Assembly: GCA_002837195.1 (NCBI GenBank)
Contig: KZ478065.1
Span: 1-64,000, forward strand
Length of the DNA stretch: 64,000 bases
Reading direction: 5' to 3'
DNA from: Enterobacterales bacterium CwR94
GTDB lineage: Bacteria > Pseudomonadota > Gammaproteobacteria > Enterobacterales > Enterobacteriaceae
The notes under the pieces are model-generated. The model was not told the DNA's origin and made no database searches. It saw nothing but the letters and a program-made list of their open reading frames with translations. The position numbers and the translations under genes are program-made. Shown here one piece after another: positions 44,830 to 54,091 of the stretch (the stretch's first letter is position 1; every line of letters begins with the position of its first letter).

Positions 44830-45142
44830 TGCCCCTTCCCCCGCCACGCGGGGGAAGGCCGGGATGGGGGACAGGCGGTTGCGGGCGATGAGCCGTCTGT
44901 CCCTCCCCCTAACCCCCTCCCGTCAACGGGAGGGGGAAATACAGTGCGGTTTGCTCCCTCCGTGTACGGGAGGGGTAATACAGTGTGGTTTGCTCCTTCC
45001 CCCGCCATGCGGGGGAAGGCCGGGATGGGGGGCAGACGGTTGCGGACAATGAGCCGTCGGTCCCTCCCCCTAACCCCCTCCCGCCAACGGGAGGGGGAAA
45101 TACGGTGCGGTTTGCTCCTTCCCCCGCCATGCGGGAGGAGCA
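44830..45142. repeat. Palindromic repeat block between nrdD and nrdG
   Basis: Two direct copies of a 161-bp unit: the arm CCTTCCCCCGCC...GCGGGGGAAGG starts near 44834 and 44995, and the core GAGCCGTC lies at 44890 and 45051. A third partial copy precedes nrdG. The units share the arm CTCCCCCTAACCCCCTCCCG with the block at 37.6 kb. It occupies almost the whole 351-bp spacer inside a gene pair that is normally tightly coupled. Confidence 0.92.
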
Positions 45143-45169
45143 GCAAATAAGAACAAAAGAGGAATACCC

Positions 45170-45634
45170 TTGAATGTCCACCAGTACTACTCGGTTGATG
45201 TGATTAACGGCCCCGGCACCCGCTGCACGCTGTTCGTCGCGGGTTGTGAGCATCAGTGTCCAGGTTGCTATAACAAAAGCACCTGGCGGCTCAACTCCGG
45301 TCATCCGTTTACCCTTGAGCAGGAAGAAAAACTGATTCAGGACTTACTGGATACACGCATTCCCCGGCAGGGATTATCGCTGTCGGGAGGCGATCCGCTG
45401 CACCCCGCAAACCTTGCAGACATTCGCCGTTTAGTGAAGCGTGTTAAGCGGCAGTGTCCGCAGAAAGATATCTGGTTATGGAGCGGCTATCGGCGCGAAG
45501 AACTCAGCACGGCACAGCAGTCAGTGCTGCCGTGGATTGATGTGCTGGTTGATGGCCGCTTTGAGCAAGACCTGTACGACCCTGGCCTGCTCTGGCGCGG
45601 CAGTAGTAATCAGGTGATTCACTATCTGCGCTAA
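45170..45634 (+). CDS. nrdG: Anaerobic ribonucleotide reductase-activating protein
   Basis: A 154-residue radical SAM activase that installs the glycyl radical on NrdD. The cluster cysteines are Cys26, Cys30 and Cys33 (GCEHQCPGC), and the SAM-binding SGGDPLHP is conserved. It is the same length as E. coli NrdG. The start is a TTG at 45170 after AGAGGAA; no ATG lies at the family N terminus. The stop overlaps the convergent ypfG stop. Confidence 0.94.
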   Translation: MNVHQYYSVDVINGPGTRCTLFVAGCEHQCPGCYNKSTWRLNSGHPFTLEQEEKLIQDLLDTRIPRQGLSLSGGDPLHPANLADIRRLVKRVKRQCPQKDIWLWSGYRREELSTAQQSVLPWIDVLVDGRFEQDLYDPGLLWRGSSNQVIHYLR

Positions 45635-46689
45635 TCAACGACGGCACGCGTTTGCCACAGATTTGGCCAGTTGTCACTGCCATGCCAGTTATCACACTCC
45701 GACTCTTCCGCGTACTCCGCCAGCACAAAGGACTTGCCGTCAAACTGCCAGCGTGAGCGTGAGCCGCAATCGCCTAAGCCACGCCCTTTGGCCAGTAACG
45801 ACAGTTGGCTGTTGCTGGGATCGTACTGCGCATTAAGCAATTCCACACTTCGCTCCCCACCAGGCGGTGTGAAGGGCAAACGTAAAGCGAGCCCCCGCGC
45901 CACGTACGGCTGTGAACGGCTGACTTCAAAGGCCAACGAAATCGTGTTGTACGCCCCCATTTCGCAACTCACCAGCAGTAACGCTTTTTCTGTGGTCAGC
46001 GGCGCGACCGTGACTTCGCGGCGCAGCGGATCGAGTGAACAACTCTCCGTATTCACGCGCCAGGTGCCGAAATCAATGAGACCACTGGTTTCATCACGCG
46101 TTAATGGCGGTGCCGCGTTGTGCACCTGCCACACTTCCGGGGCCCGCGGCGGCGGCGTGATTGCCCAGGCCTCACGCGGACCACGCTTCACCCAGGCACT
46201 GAGTCCACCACTGCGTCCCTGTACCTGGTCCATCTGGGCGAGCGCGTCCTGTAATCCGTTCAGCGCAATCGCGGCCTGCGGACGCCAGGTCATTTGAATG
46301 GTATGGGCAGGCAGAATTTGCCCCAAAAACTCTTCTAAAGAGATTTCATGGGTGGTGACCAGGTGATGGGGTTCAACCTGCCAGTGTTTGAGATCCATTT
46401 TTAAGCGCCGCGCATCTATCAGCAAATTATCCGCTAAGGCTTCACCTTTTAACGCGCCGGAATAAGCGTTGCCATAATCAATGCGCAACTGGGGGCGATC
46501 GTTAATACCCGCCTGGCGCGACAAGGTCATCACCAATCCCTGGTCACCGGGAATGTTTCTGACCATGCAAAAATTAAGGTTATTGCAGGTCAGTTGCCAA
46601 CTGGCAAAGGTCTTTTGCAAGGGTTCAGCCTGCAACGGTGATACCAGCATCAGGGGTATCAAAAACAGCGATTTCATCCAATAAGGCAT
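45631..46689 (-). CDS. ypfG: DUF1176 periplasmic protein YpfG
   Basis: A 352-residue exported protein. The signal peptide is MKSLFLIPLMLVSPLQA, four codons into the frame; the mature part starts EPLQKTFASWQLTCNN. It belongs to the DUF1176 family, with paired cysteines suggestive of disulfides (CNNLNFC; a late CGSRS and CDNW). Function unknown. In E. coli it follows tktB; here 5.5 kb with the permease group and nrdDG intervene. Its 3' end overlaps nrdG by four bases. Confidence 0.87.
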   Translation of the reverse strand: MPYWMKSLFLIPLMLVSPLQAEPLQKTFASWQLTCNNLNFCMVRNIPGDQGLVMTLSRQAGINDRPQLRIDYGNAYSGALKGEALADNLLIDARRLKMDLKHWQVEPHHLVTTHEISLEEFLGQILPAHTIQMTWRPQAAIALNGLQDALAQMDQVQGRSGGLSAWVKRGPREAWAITPPPRAPEVWQVHNAAPPLTRDETSGLIDFGTWRVNTESCSLDPLRREVTVAPLTTEKALLLVSCEMGAYNTISLAFEVSRSQPYVARGLALRLPFTPPGGERSVELLNAQYDPSNSQLSLLAKGRGLGDCGSRSRWQFDGKSFVLAEYAEESECDNWHGSDNWPNLWQTRAVVD

Positions 46690-46879
46690 TGAAAATCATA
46701 TCCTCAGATGAAGAAAGGCGGTGATGATAACGCAGAAAAGACTGGGCCGATATTGCCTGAGGTGCCTTTCCTTACACTCGTCACACATCTTCAACACCCG
46801 GTGCACGCAATTCAATCAGATTCGTCGGACACGCATATCAACCTGTGAGCTAGCTCTATAATTCGGTCAAACACACACA

Positions 46880-46899
46880 AACGGTCATTAACGGTCATA
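46880..46899 (+). promoter_or_regulatory. Tandem direct repeat, candidate DeoR-family operator
   Basis: AACGGTCATT and AACGGTCATA stand in tandem with no spacer; a related TTCGGTCAAA lies 16 bases upstream (46862-46871). DeoR-type repressors often bind short direct repeats spaced about one helical turn. It is 234 bases before the regulator start, between ypfG and the sugar operon. Confidence 0.45.
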
Positions 46900-46967
46900 T
46901 TAATTGCCACAGGAAAGTATTAGGATTTATTCCATTATCACGAATAACAGGCCAAAAAGGGCGAAAT

Positions 46968-46987
46968 AACGTGATGAAAATCACTTA
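46968..46987 (+). promoter_or_regulatory. CRP-like site upstream of the DeoR operon
   Basis: GTGA (46971-46974), six bases, TCAC (46981-46984), in an AT-rich setting (AAC before, TTAAA after). This matches the palindromic core of the CRP consensus on both arms. A TTAATA at 47015-47020 would be a fitting -10 for activation from a site near -41. The remainder of the 46690-47132 gap is AT-rich with no gene. Confidence 0.5.
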
Positions 46988-47132
46988 AAAATGAAAAAAT
47001 AAAACAAAACACCATTAATAAAGAGACAAAGATCACCTTTTAAAGCGATCTCGATCTCAGCCCTCGGTTGTTACGTCCAGGGCACATTTTACGATTTCGT
47101 AATCCACTAATTTATTGTCATCGGAGGTTGAG

Positions 47133-47963
47133 ATGTTACCGATTGAGCGTCAACGCAGAATAATGGAAGAGTTAAACCGTAATGGACGCGTACTGGTTAA
47201 CGAGCTGGTGAATACGTGTCAGGTTTCACAAGAAACGATTCGCAGAGATTTAGCTCAACTGGAAAAACAAGGCTATTTACAGCGCAGCCACGGCGGCGCT
47301 GTAATGGCACAGCGACACCAGGGAAATATTCCTAATAAAAAAAATAAGCATAATGAATTTGAATCCACTTTCCGTCAGCGCATGAATGAGAATGCGCAGG
47401 AAAAAATGCAAATTGCCAAACGTGCTCTGGATTTTATCACGCCCGGTGATTGTATTTTGCTGGATAGCAGTACGACCTGTTGGTTTTTAGCCCGTCAACT
47501 GCCCGATATTGAGTTGACGGTGCTGACCAACTCATTACGGGCGGTGCAGACGTTGGCCCCCAAAGGCAATATCCGCACCATCTGCCTTGGCGGCGAGTAT
47601 GCGGACCACAATGAAGATTTCAACGGCGTGGTTGCAGAACAACCGCTGAAAGATTTTTTGATTAATAAAATCTTTTTCTCCTGCAGCAGTCTTGGCAATG
47701 ATGGTTATTTACGTTCTCCCAACGAAAATAATGCACATTTAAAACAACAGATGCTATTGGCTTCCGAAAGAAAATATTTACTGCTCGATGCCAGTAAATT
47801 TTTGCGGCCTTCGTTCGCCCGTATTTGCCACTACCGTGATGTTGATTTTTTAATCACGGATAACCTGAAGGATCGGGAATTACAACAGGAACTGGCCTGG
47901 AACGGCGTCAATATTATTGACTGTTCTCAGCGCCCGCAATCGATGCAGTTAATTAATTATTAA
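47133..47963 (+). CDS. DeoR-family transcriptional regulator
   Basis: A 276-residue DeoR-type repressor. The N-terminal HTH (residues 3-58; RQRRIMEELNRNGRVLVNELVN, VSQETIRRDLAQLEKQGYLQR) is followed by a sugar-phosphate-sensing domain (LDSSTTCWFLARQL, LTVLTNSLRAVQTL, LDASKF, FLITDN). The ATG at 47133 lies six bases after GGAGG; an earlier frame start at 47115 precedes that site. It is AT-rich relative to the backbone. It heads the operon and likely controls it through the direct repeats upstream, released by a phosphorylated sugar. Confidence 0.88.
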   Translation: MLPIERQRRIMEELNRNGRVLVNELVNTCQVSQETIRRDLAQLEKQGYLQRSHGGAVMAQRHQGNIPNKKNKHNEFESTFRQRMNENAQEKMQIAKRALDFITPGDCILLDSSTTCWFLARQLPDIELTVLTNSLRAVQTLAPKGNIRTICLGGEYADHNEDFNGVVAEQPLKDFLINKIFFSCSSLGNDGYLRSPNENNAHLKQQMLLASERKYLLLDASKFLRPSFARICHYRDVDFLITDNLKDRELQQELAWNGVNIIDCSQRPQSMQLINY

Positions 47964-47974
47964 TGAGAGTCCCT

Positions 47975-48958
47975 ATGAATAAGAAAATTATCGCCTGTAC
48001 CCTGCTGGCCATGTTTGCTGCCTCTGCGGCTCACGCTGAAGATCAATTACGCATGGGCATCGTGGTCAAAGTCGGTGGCATTCCCTGGTTTAACGCCATG
48101 GAGCAAGGCATCAAAGAAGAGTCCGCTAAGCAAGGCATCAATGCCTGGATGGTGGGCCCAACCTCTGCAGACCCGGCCTTACAGGTGCGCGCTATTGAAG
48201 ATTTGATTGCGCAAAAAGTGGACATCATTGGCGTCGTACCTAACGACCCGAAAGTATTAGAACCCGTGTTAAAGCGTGCGCAAGACGCGGGCATCAAAGT
48301 GTTAGTGCATGAATCGCCAGACCAAAAATACGCCAACTGGGATTTCGAACTGGTGGATGCCAAAACGCACGGCGAAAACCACATGAAAGCACTGGCGAAG
48401 TGCATGAATAACGAAGGCAAATATGCCGCGTATATGGGCGGCCTGACCGTGCCACTGCACAACGCCTGGGTTGATTCCGCCGTCGCCTGGCAGAAAGCCA
48501 ATGCGCCAAAAATGGAGATGGTGGGTGATAAATTTGGCGTCGGCGAAAAACTCGATGACTCCATCCGCACCACCAATGAGCTGATGTCCAAATATCCCGA
48601 TCTGAAAGGCATTATCGCCTTTGGTTCACAAGGCCCGATTGGTGCAGGTCGTGCCGTAGCGAACCGCAAAAAGATTGATGATATCTGCGTGATTGGTGCC
48701 TTTAGCCCAGGTCAGGGTGCTGCACTGGTCAGAAGCGGTGCCATTAAAGGCGGCTATATCTGGAACCCGAAAACCGCAGGTGAAGTCTTTATTCGCCTGG
48801 CCAGCATGATGCATAAAAACCAGGCCATCACCGATGGCATGACCATCGATGGTCTGGGCACCGTGAAAGTCGATGAAAAGACCCACACCATCCTCGGCAA
48901 TAACACCGAAAGCCTGGACAAAGAAAACCTGCCTAAACTGGTCAAACTGGGGCTCTAA
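47975..48958 (+). CDS. ABC sugar-type substrate-binding protein 1
   Basis: A 327-residue periplasmic binding protein of the RbsB-like family (Peripla_BP_4). The signal peptide is MNKKIIACTLLAMFAASAAHA; the mature protein begins EDQLRMGIVVKVGG. Binding-pocket type segments are GPTSADPALQVRAIEDLI and HESPDQKYANWDFE. It lies 11 bases after the regulator and one base before the ATPase gene. A paralogue about 60% identical by eye is encoded at 55.2 kb in the same operon. The ligand is not shown; pentoses, hexoses or nucleosides are all compatible. Confidence 0.88.
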   Translation: MNKKIIACTLLAMFAASAAHAEDQLRMGIVVKVGGIPWFNAMEQGIKEESAKQGINAWMVGPTSADPALQVRAIEDLIAQKVDIIGVVPNDPKVLEPVLKRAQDAGIKVLVHESPDQKYANWDFELVDAKTHGENHMKALAKCMNNEGKYAAYMGGLTVPLHNAWVDSAVAWQKANAPKMEMVGDKFGVGEKLDDSIRTTNELMSKYPDLKGIIAFGSQGPIGAGRAVANRKKIDDICVIGAFSPGQGAALVRSGAIKGGYIWNPKTAGEVFIRLASMMHKNQAITDGMTIDGLGTVKVDEKTHTILGNNTESLDKENLPKLVKLGL

Positions 48959-48959
48959 T

Positions 48960-50465
48960 ATGAAGCTTATCGAACCACAGACGCTGATTGCCCTCGAAAA
49001 CCTGTCGAAAACCTTCGGCGGTAATCGGGCATTAAGCGAAATATCGCTGTCGTTAATGGCCGGAGAAGTGCACTGTCTGGCAGGAACCAATGGCTGTGGT
49101 AAGAGTACGCTGATTAAAGTTATTTCCGGGGTTCACGCCCCGGATACCGGCAGCAAAATTACTCTGAGCAACGGGGAATCTTTTCCCCGTCTGACGCCAA
49201 AACAGGCACGCGATTTTGGCGTGCAGGTGATTTATCAAGACCTGTCACTGTTTCCTAATCTCAGCGTGGCCGAAAACATCGCCTTTGAGCATAACCTGAA
49301 CAGCCTGTTTGGTTGGTACAGCGCCAAACGCCTGCGTCAAAGTGCTGAAAAAATCATTACTGAGTTAAATTTCGATCTCAAGCTGGATGTCAAAGTGGCG
49401 GAGTTGTCGATCGCCCAACGCCAGCAGGTGGCTATTTGCCGCGCGCTGGTCGCCGATGCCCGTTTAGTGATTATGGACGAGCCGACCGCCTCGCTGACGC
49501 GTACGGAAGTCAATCAGTTGCTGCGGACGGTGCGCTACTTGAAAGACAAAAACATCTGCGTGGTTTTCGTTAGCCACCGCCTGGATGAAGTGTTGGAAAT
49601 CTCTGACCGCGTGACGGTGATCCGCGACGGTCGCAAGATGGGCACCTGGCCTGCCAGTGAGATGGACCCACACCGCCTGACCGAACTGATGACCGGCTTG
49701 AAACTCGATTATCAATTAAAAACCCCCACCATGAATGCCGATCGTAAGCTGCTGGAAGTGGAAAACCTGACGCGGAAAGGACAGTATCACGACGTCAATT
49801 TCACCCTGCACGAAGGCGAGGTGTTGGGCCTGTGCGGCCTGCTGGGCTCCGGGCGTACCGAGCTGGCGCTGTCGCTGTTTGGCATGACCAAACCCGACAG
49901 TGGCAAAATTTGGCTGGACAGCAAGCCCGTGCGTTTCCGCGGCCATGAAGATGCGATCAAAGCCGGTATTGGCTATGTGTCAGAAGATCGCCTGACGCTC
50001 GGCCTGGTCCAACAGCAATCGGTCGGCGATAACATGATGTTGTCGATCCTCGACCAATTGCGTAACCGCTTCCACCTGATTGACGAATACCGCCGTAACC
50101 GCCTGATCCTGGACTGGATCAATAAACTGGGCGTACGCGTTGCCGATCCGGATCACGCGATTTCCACGCTGTCGGGTGGCAATCAGCAGAAAATCGTGCT
50201 GGCGAAATGGGTGTTAACTCAGCCGCGCATTCTGATCCTCGACTCCCCTACCGTCGGCGTAGACGTGGGTGCGAAAGCCAGTATTTATCAACTGATTCAC
50301 CAACTGGCGAAAGAGGGTCTGTCCATCATCCTGATCTCCGATGAAGTCCCGGAGGTTTGGTACAACTGTGACCGCATCCTCCATTTCCGTGAAGGCACCG
50401 TACATGCCGAATACAGCCCGCAAGACGTCGAGCAACAACAGCTGGCGGAGGTGATCAATGCCTAA
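48960..50465 (+). CDS. ABC sugar-type importer ATPase (RbsA-like, two NBDs)
   Basis: A 501-residue ATPase with two nucleotide-binding domains, the same length as E. coli RbsA. The first has Walker A GTNGCGKST, signature VAELSIAQRQQ and Walker B LVIMDEPTASLT. The second has a degenerate Walker A (LGSGRTEL), signature STLSGGNQQK and ILILDSPTVGVDVG, as is normal for this family. The ATG at 48960 lies one base after the binding-protein stop. It overlaps the next permease gene by eight bases. It energises import by the two permeases that follow. Confidence 0.9.
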   Translation: MKLIEPQTLIALENLSKTFGGNRALSEISLSLMAGEVHCLAGTNGCGKSTLIKVISGVHAPDTGSKITLSNGESFPRLTPKQARDFGVQVIYQDLSLFPNLSVAENIAFEHNLNSLFGWYSAKRLRQSAEKIITELNFDLKLDVKVAELSIAQRQQVAICRALVADARLVIMDEPTASLTRTEVNQLLRTVRYLKDKNICVVFVSHRLDEVLEISDRVTVIRDGRKMGTWPASEMDPHRLTELMTGLKLDYQLKTPTMNADRKLLEVENLTRKGQYHDVNFTLHEGEVLGLCGLLGSGRTELALSLFGMTKPDSGKIWLDSKPVRFRGHEDAIKAGIGYVSEDRLTLGLVQQQSVGDNMMLSILDQLRNRFHLIDEYRRNRLILDWINKLGVRVADPDHAISTLSGGNQQKIVLAKWVLTQPRILILDSPTVGVDVGAKASIYQLIHQLAKEGLSIILISDEVPEVWYNCDRILHFREGTVHAEYSPQDVEQQQLAEVINA

Positions 50466-51447
50466 TTTATCGCGCTTTAAGCCGCAATCCAGCCAGGGCT
50501 GGTTAGCCTGGGTATTACTGTTCTTCTTTATCTTCTTTTCGCTGATGACCGATCAGTTTTTGACCCTGCAAAACCTGTTAGATCTGACGGAAACCTACGC
50601 CGTGACCGGTATTTTTGCTCTGGGTCTGTTTGTGGTGCTGGTCACCGGGGGCATTGATATTTCGTTTGCCGCCGTGGCGTCTGTGGTGCAGTACGTCATC
50701 GCGTCGCTGTTTATCAATTTTGGCTTAGATAACGCGGCGTTAAGCATCGTGCTGGCGATTGCCTGCGGCACGCTGTTTGGCGTGATCAATGCCATTTTGA
50801 TTTATTCGCTGCGTATCGTCTCCATCATCATCACCATCAGTATGCAGTCGCTGCTGTTTGGTGTGCTGATGTGGGTCACGAACGGCCACAGCCTGTATGA
50901 CTTGCCTGAGTGGTGGGTCACGCTGCACAACGTGCTGCCGTTTACCGTTAGCGGTCAGGAGTACCAGGTCGGTTTACCGCTGACCATTATGTTAGTGATT
51001 GCCGCCCTGACCTGGATATTGCTGAACAAAACCCATCTGGGCCGTCAGTTGTATGCCACCGGCGGGGATCAAGAGTCGGCTCGCCGTATCGGTATTCGCG
51101 TCGGTCTGATTCATATCCTGGCTTACGGTTATCTGGGTGCGCTGGCCGCCATTGGCGGGCTGGTGCAGGTCTATCGCGTCGGTGAAGTGGTCCCCAATGC
51201 GCTGGTTGGCGGTGAGCTGGATGTTCTGGCGGCCACCGTGCTGGGCGGTGCCAGTCTGATGGGCGGTAAAGGCACGGTGACGGGAACCCTGATGGGTGTC
51301 TTCCTGATCGCCATTCTGAAAAACGGCCTCAATCTGATGGGCGTCTCCAGCTATTTCATGAATATCGTGATTGGCGCGGTGATTATGATTGCCATCACCG
51401 TCACCCACTATAAAAAGCGCAAAGAGACCGATGTCAGCTTCGTCTGA
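50458..51447 (+). CDS. ABC sugar-type permease 1 (RbsC-like)
   Basis: A 329-residue inner-membrane permease with 8-10 helices and the family end motif GGASLMGGKGTVTGTLMGVFLIAILKNGLNLMGVSSY. It forms half of a heterodimeric channel with the next permease. It is translationally coupled to the ATPase gene by an 8-base overlap. Confidence 0.9.
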   Translation: MPNLSRFKPQSSQGWLAWVLLFFFIFFSLMTDQFLTLQNLLDLTETYAVTGIFALGLFVVLVTGGIDISFAAVASVVQYVIASLFINFGLDNAALSIVLAIACGTLFGVINAILIYSLRIVSIIITISMQSLLFGVLMWVTNGHSLYDLPEWWVTLHNVLPFTVSGQEYQVGLPLTIMLVIAALTWILLNKTHLGRQLYATGGDQESARRIGIRVGLIHILAYGYLGALAAIGGLVQVYRVGEVVPNALVGGELDVLAATVLGGASLMGGKGTVTGTLMGVFLIAILKNGLNLMGVSSYFMNIVIGAVIMIAITVTHYKKRKETDVSFV

Positions 51448-51459
51448 CAGGAGAAAGCC

Positions 51460-52509
51460 ATGAAACGACTGAAATTTTTAACCGGAGAACGTGCACATCC
51501 AGGGCTGTTGCTGCTGATTGCGCTGTCGATTGCCACCTTTAGCGTGCTGTTACCTGGCCGTTTCCTCACTGACTCGACGTTCCTGAGCATGGCGTTCCAA
51601 TTGCCAGAGCTGGGATTACTCACCCTGGCGATGTTTATCGCCATTTTGAGCGGCGGTTTGAACCTGTGCATCATCGCCACCGCCAACCTGACCAGTCTGT
51701 TTATCGCCTGGGTGGTGCTGCATTACCTGCCTGAAGGCGCAGGCACCGCGATGCAACTGTTCTGGCTGGCGATCGGCATTGTGGGTGCGGCAGCGATTGC
51801 GGTGGTGATCGGTGTCATCACCGGCCTGATGGTGACCAAAGTGGGTGCCCACCCGATTCTGGTCACGCTGGCCACCATGATGACCGTAAACGGCATTGGT
51901 ATTTGGTTAACGCGCGGTGCAGCCGTCAGCGGCATGCCAGACGTGCTGCGCTCACTCGGCTCGGACACCCTGCTGGGCGTCCCCCTGCCCATGTGGGTGT
52001 TTCTGATTACCGCGGGACTGATGGCTCTGTTCCTCGGCAAAACCCGCGCCGGTAAGTGCATCTATATGGGCGGCAGCAACATCAACGCCACCTGGTTTAG
52101 CGGTATTAACACCCATCGCATGTTGATGCTGGTGTATGTGATTTCCAGCCTGCTGTGCGTGCTGGCGGGCCTGATTATGATGGCGCGCTTCAACTCTGCA
52201 CGTATGGGTTACGGCGACTCGTATCTGCTGCTGACCGTGTTAGCCATTATCCTCGGCGGCACTGACCCTAACGGTGGTTTTGGTCGCGTGACGGGCGTGG
52301 TGCTGTCGCTGGTCGCCCTACAGATTCTGTCTACCGGTTTCAACCTGATGAACATTAGTCAGCACTTCAGCCTGGCCATGTGGGGTGCAGTGTTAATTGT
52401 GGTGCTGGCCCTGAAATTCTTTCGTCAACAATACAGCCATAAACGCGCTGTGCGCCTTTCAACCCTGCGCGCCCGGCAGTCGAGCCTCACTGAAAAAAAG
52501 GAAGTCTGA
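51460..52509 (+). CDS. ABC sugar-type permease 2 (RbsC-like)
   Basis: A 349-residue permease with 8-10 helices and the motif GGTDPNGGFGRVTGVVLSLVALQILSTGFNLM near the C terminus. It differs enough from permease 1 to suggest a heterodimer, as in the Lsr/Rha-type systems rather than the RbsC homodimer. The ATG follows AGGAGAAAG; its stop overlaps the epimerase start by one base (TGATG). Confidence 0.9.
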   Translation: MKRLKFLTGERAHPGLLLLIALSIATFSVLLPGRFLTDSTFLSMAFQLPELGLLTLAMFIAILSGGLNLCIIATANLTSLFIAWVVLHYLPEGAGTAMQLFWLAIGIVGAAAIAVVIGVITGLMVTKVGAHPILVTLATMMTVNGIGIWLTRGAAVSGMPDVLRSLGSDTLLGVPLPMWVFLITAGLMALFLGKTRAGKCIYMGGSNINATWFSGINTHRMLMLVYVISSLLCVLAGLIMMARFNSARMGYGDSYLLLTVLAIILGGTDPNGGFGRVTGVVLSLVALQILSTGFNLMNISQHFSLAMWGAVLIVVLALKFFRQQYSHKRAVRLSTLRARQSSLTEKKEV

Positions 52510-53201
52510 TGCGTACTTTAATTTCCCCGTCATTGATGTGTATGAACCTGATGGAAATCAAACATCAGCTGTCAGTTCTCGATAAGCGTGCAGACTTTTT
52601 GCATATCGACATTATGGACGGTCACTACGTCAAAAACATTACGCTGTCGCCGTTCTTTATTGAGCAAATCCGTCCGCACACCCAGGTCGCCATTGATGTG
52701 CACCTGATGGTCGAAGAGCCAACCGACTTTATTGAAGCGGTGGCAAAAGCCGGTGCGGATTACATCTGTCCCCATGCTGAAACCATCAATAAAGATGCGT
52801 TCCGCGTGATTAACCAGATTCGCTCGTATAACAAGAAAGTCGGCATTGTGTTAAACCCGGCCACACCGGTTTCGTTTATCCATCACTACATTCATCTGGT
52901 GGATAAAATCACCGTAATGACCGTTGACCCAGGCTACGCAGGCCAGCCCTTTATTCCTGAGATGATCAAGAAAATTGAAGAGCTGCGCGACCTGAAAGCC
53001 GCTAACGGCTACAGCTACCTGATTGAAATCGACGGCTCTTGCAACCAACGCACCTACGAGAAACTGCTGAATGCAGGCGCGGAAGTGTTGATTGTTGGCA
53101 CCTCTGGCTTGTTCCACTTGCATGAAGATCTCGATAGCGCATGGGATCTGATGGATCGTCACATTAGCGAAGCGAAAGGTGCGCTGCGGGAGTCAGCATG
53201 A
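52509..53201 (+). CDS. Ribulose-phosphate 3-epimerase family protein, AlsE-like
   Basis: A 230-residue TIM barrel close in sequence to E. coli AlsE, which interconverts D-allulose 6-phosphate and fructose 6-phosphate. Shared features are SPSLMCMNL, FLHIDIMDGHYVKN (metal His and Asp), VHLMVEEP, MTVDPGYAGQPFIPEM and EIDGSCNQRTYEKL with GTSGLF. It is less like the housekeeping ribulose-5-phosphate epimerase. It ties the operon to a ketohexose or ketopentose phosphate that feeds central metabolism. It overlaps the ROK kinase start by four bases. Confidence 0.82.
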   Translation: MRTLISPSLMCMNLMEIKHQLSVLDKRADFLHIDIMDGHYVKNITLSPFFIEQIRPHTQVAIDVHLMVEEPTDFIEAVAKAGADYICPHAETINKDAFRVINQIRSYNKKVGIVLNPATPVSFIHHYIHLVDKITVMTVDPGYAGQPFIPEMIKKIEELRDLKAANGYSYLIEIDGSCNQRTYEKLLNAGAEVLIVGTSGLFHLHEDLDSAWDLMDRHISEAKGALRESA

Positions 53202-54091
53202 CAACAACCTGGCTGGGTGTAGATATTGGCGGTACCAGCACACGGCTCCTGCAAATGGATGCCTCTCAACAGTGGTCCGGTTTTCGTAAAGTCCCAACCG
53301 CCAGTTGGGCTTCACAAGCCGATGCATTGGGCGCGCTCGCCACGCTCATTGCTGAATCGCTGGAAACACAGCCCACCGCAGGCGTCATGCTGGGCTTACC
53401 CGGTATTTTAAGCCGTGACCGTCAGCATGTGTTATCGCTGCCGTTTATCCAGGCGCTGGACGACCGTCCGGTGGCCGCCGAACTCAGCGAGATGCTCAGC
53501 GTGCCAGTGGCGATGGACAAAGACGTTAACCATTTGATGTTGTGGGATTTACTGCAACTGCCTGCGCTGCCGGATAACGCAGTGGGCTTATATCTGGGCA
53601 CTGGCATGGGCAACAGCCTGTGGCTCAACGGCAAGTTTTATCATGGGCAGCACGGGGGCGCCGGTGAGATCGGCCATATTCCGTGGGCCGATAATCAACA
53701 GCCCTGCCCGTGTGGCAATATCGGCTGTGCAGAAACCCTGACCTCCGGCAACTGGTTAAGCCGCTGGGCGGCACAACACTGCCCAGAAACCAATCTGTCG
53801 CAGTTGTTTAGCGTACATGGCGACCATCCGGATATCCTGTCCTTTATCGATCGTCTGGCGAAGATCATCGCCAGTGAGATGAATATCCTCGACCCGGAGT
53901 ATTTGATTTTAGGCGGTGGCGTATTGGCGATGCCTGATTTCCCGCTCGCGACGCTGCAACAGAAAATTACGGGCCATTTGCGTCCACCGGTCACCCGTTC
54001 GGGTCTGAAGGTGATGATTAGCCACGCCACCGATCACACCGGTTGCCGTGGGGCCTGCCTTGCGGCACAACGCCAATTCAGGAGTGCATAA
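53198..54091 (+). CDS. ROK-family sugar kinase, AlsK-like
   Basis: A 297-residue ROK kinase. The ATP-binding DIGGTSTRL is at the N terminus; GTGMGNSLWLNGKFYHGQHGGAGEIGHI contains the catalytic segment; and a zinc-binding CPCGNIGCAE follows. It probably phosphorylates an aldohexose such as allose at O6, by analogy with AlsK. It overlaps the epimerase gene by four bases and the ribokinase-like gene by one (TAATG). Confidence 0.82.
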   Translation: MTTTWLGVDIGGTSTRLLQMDASQQWSGFRKVPTASWASQADALGALATLIAESLETQPTAGVMLGLPGILSRDRQHVLSLPFIQALDDRPVAAELSEMLSVPVAMDKDVNHLMLWDLLQLPALPDNAVGLYLGTGMGNSLWLNGKFYHGQHGGAGEIGHIPWADNQQPCPCGNIGCAETLTSGNWLSRWAAQHCPETNLSQLFSVHGDHPDILSFIDRLAKIIASEMNILDPEYLILGGGVLAMPDFPLATLQQKITGHLRPPVTRSGLKVMISHATDHTGCRGACLAAQRQFRSA

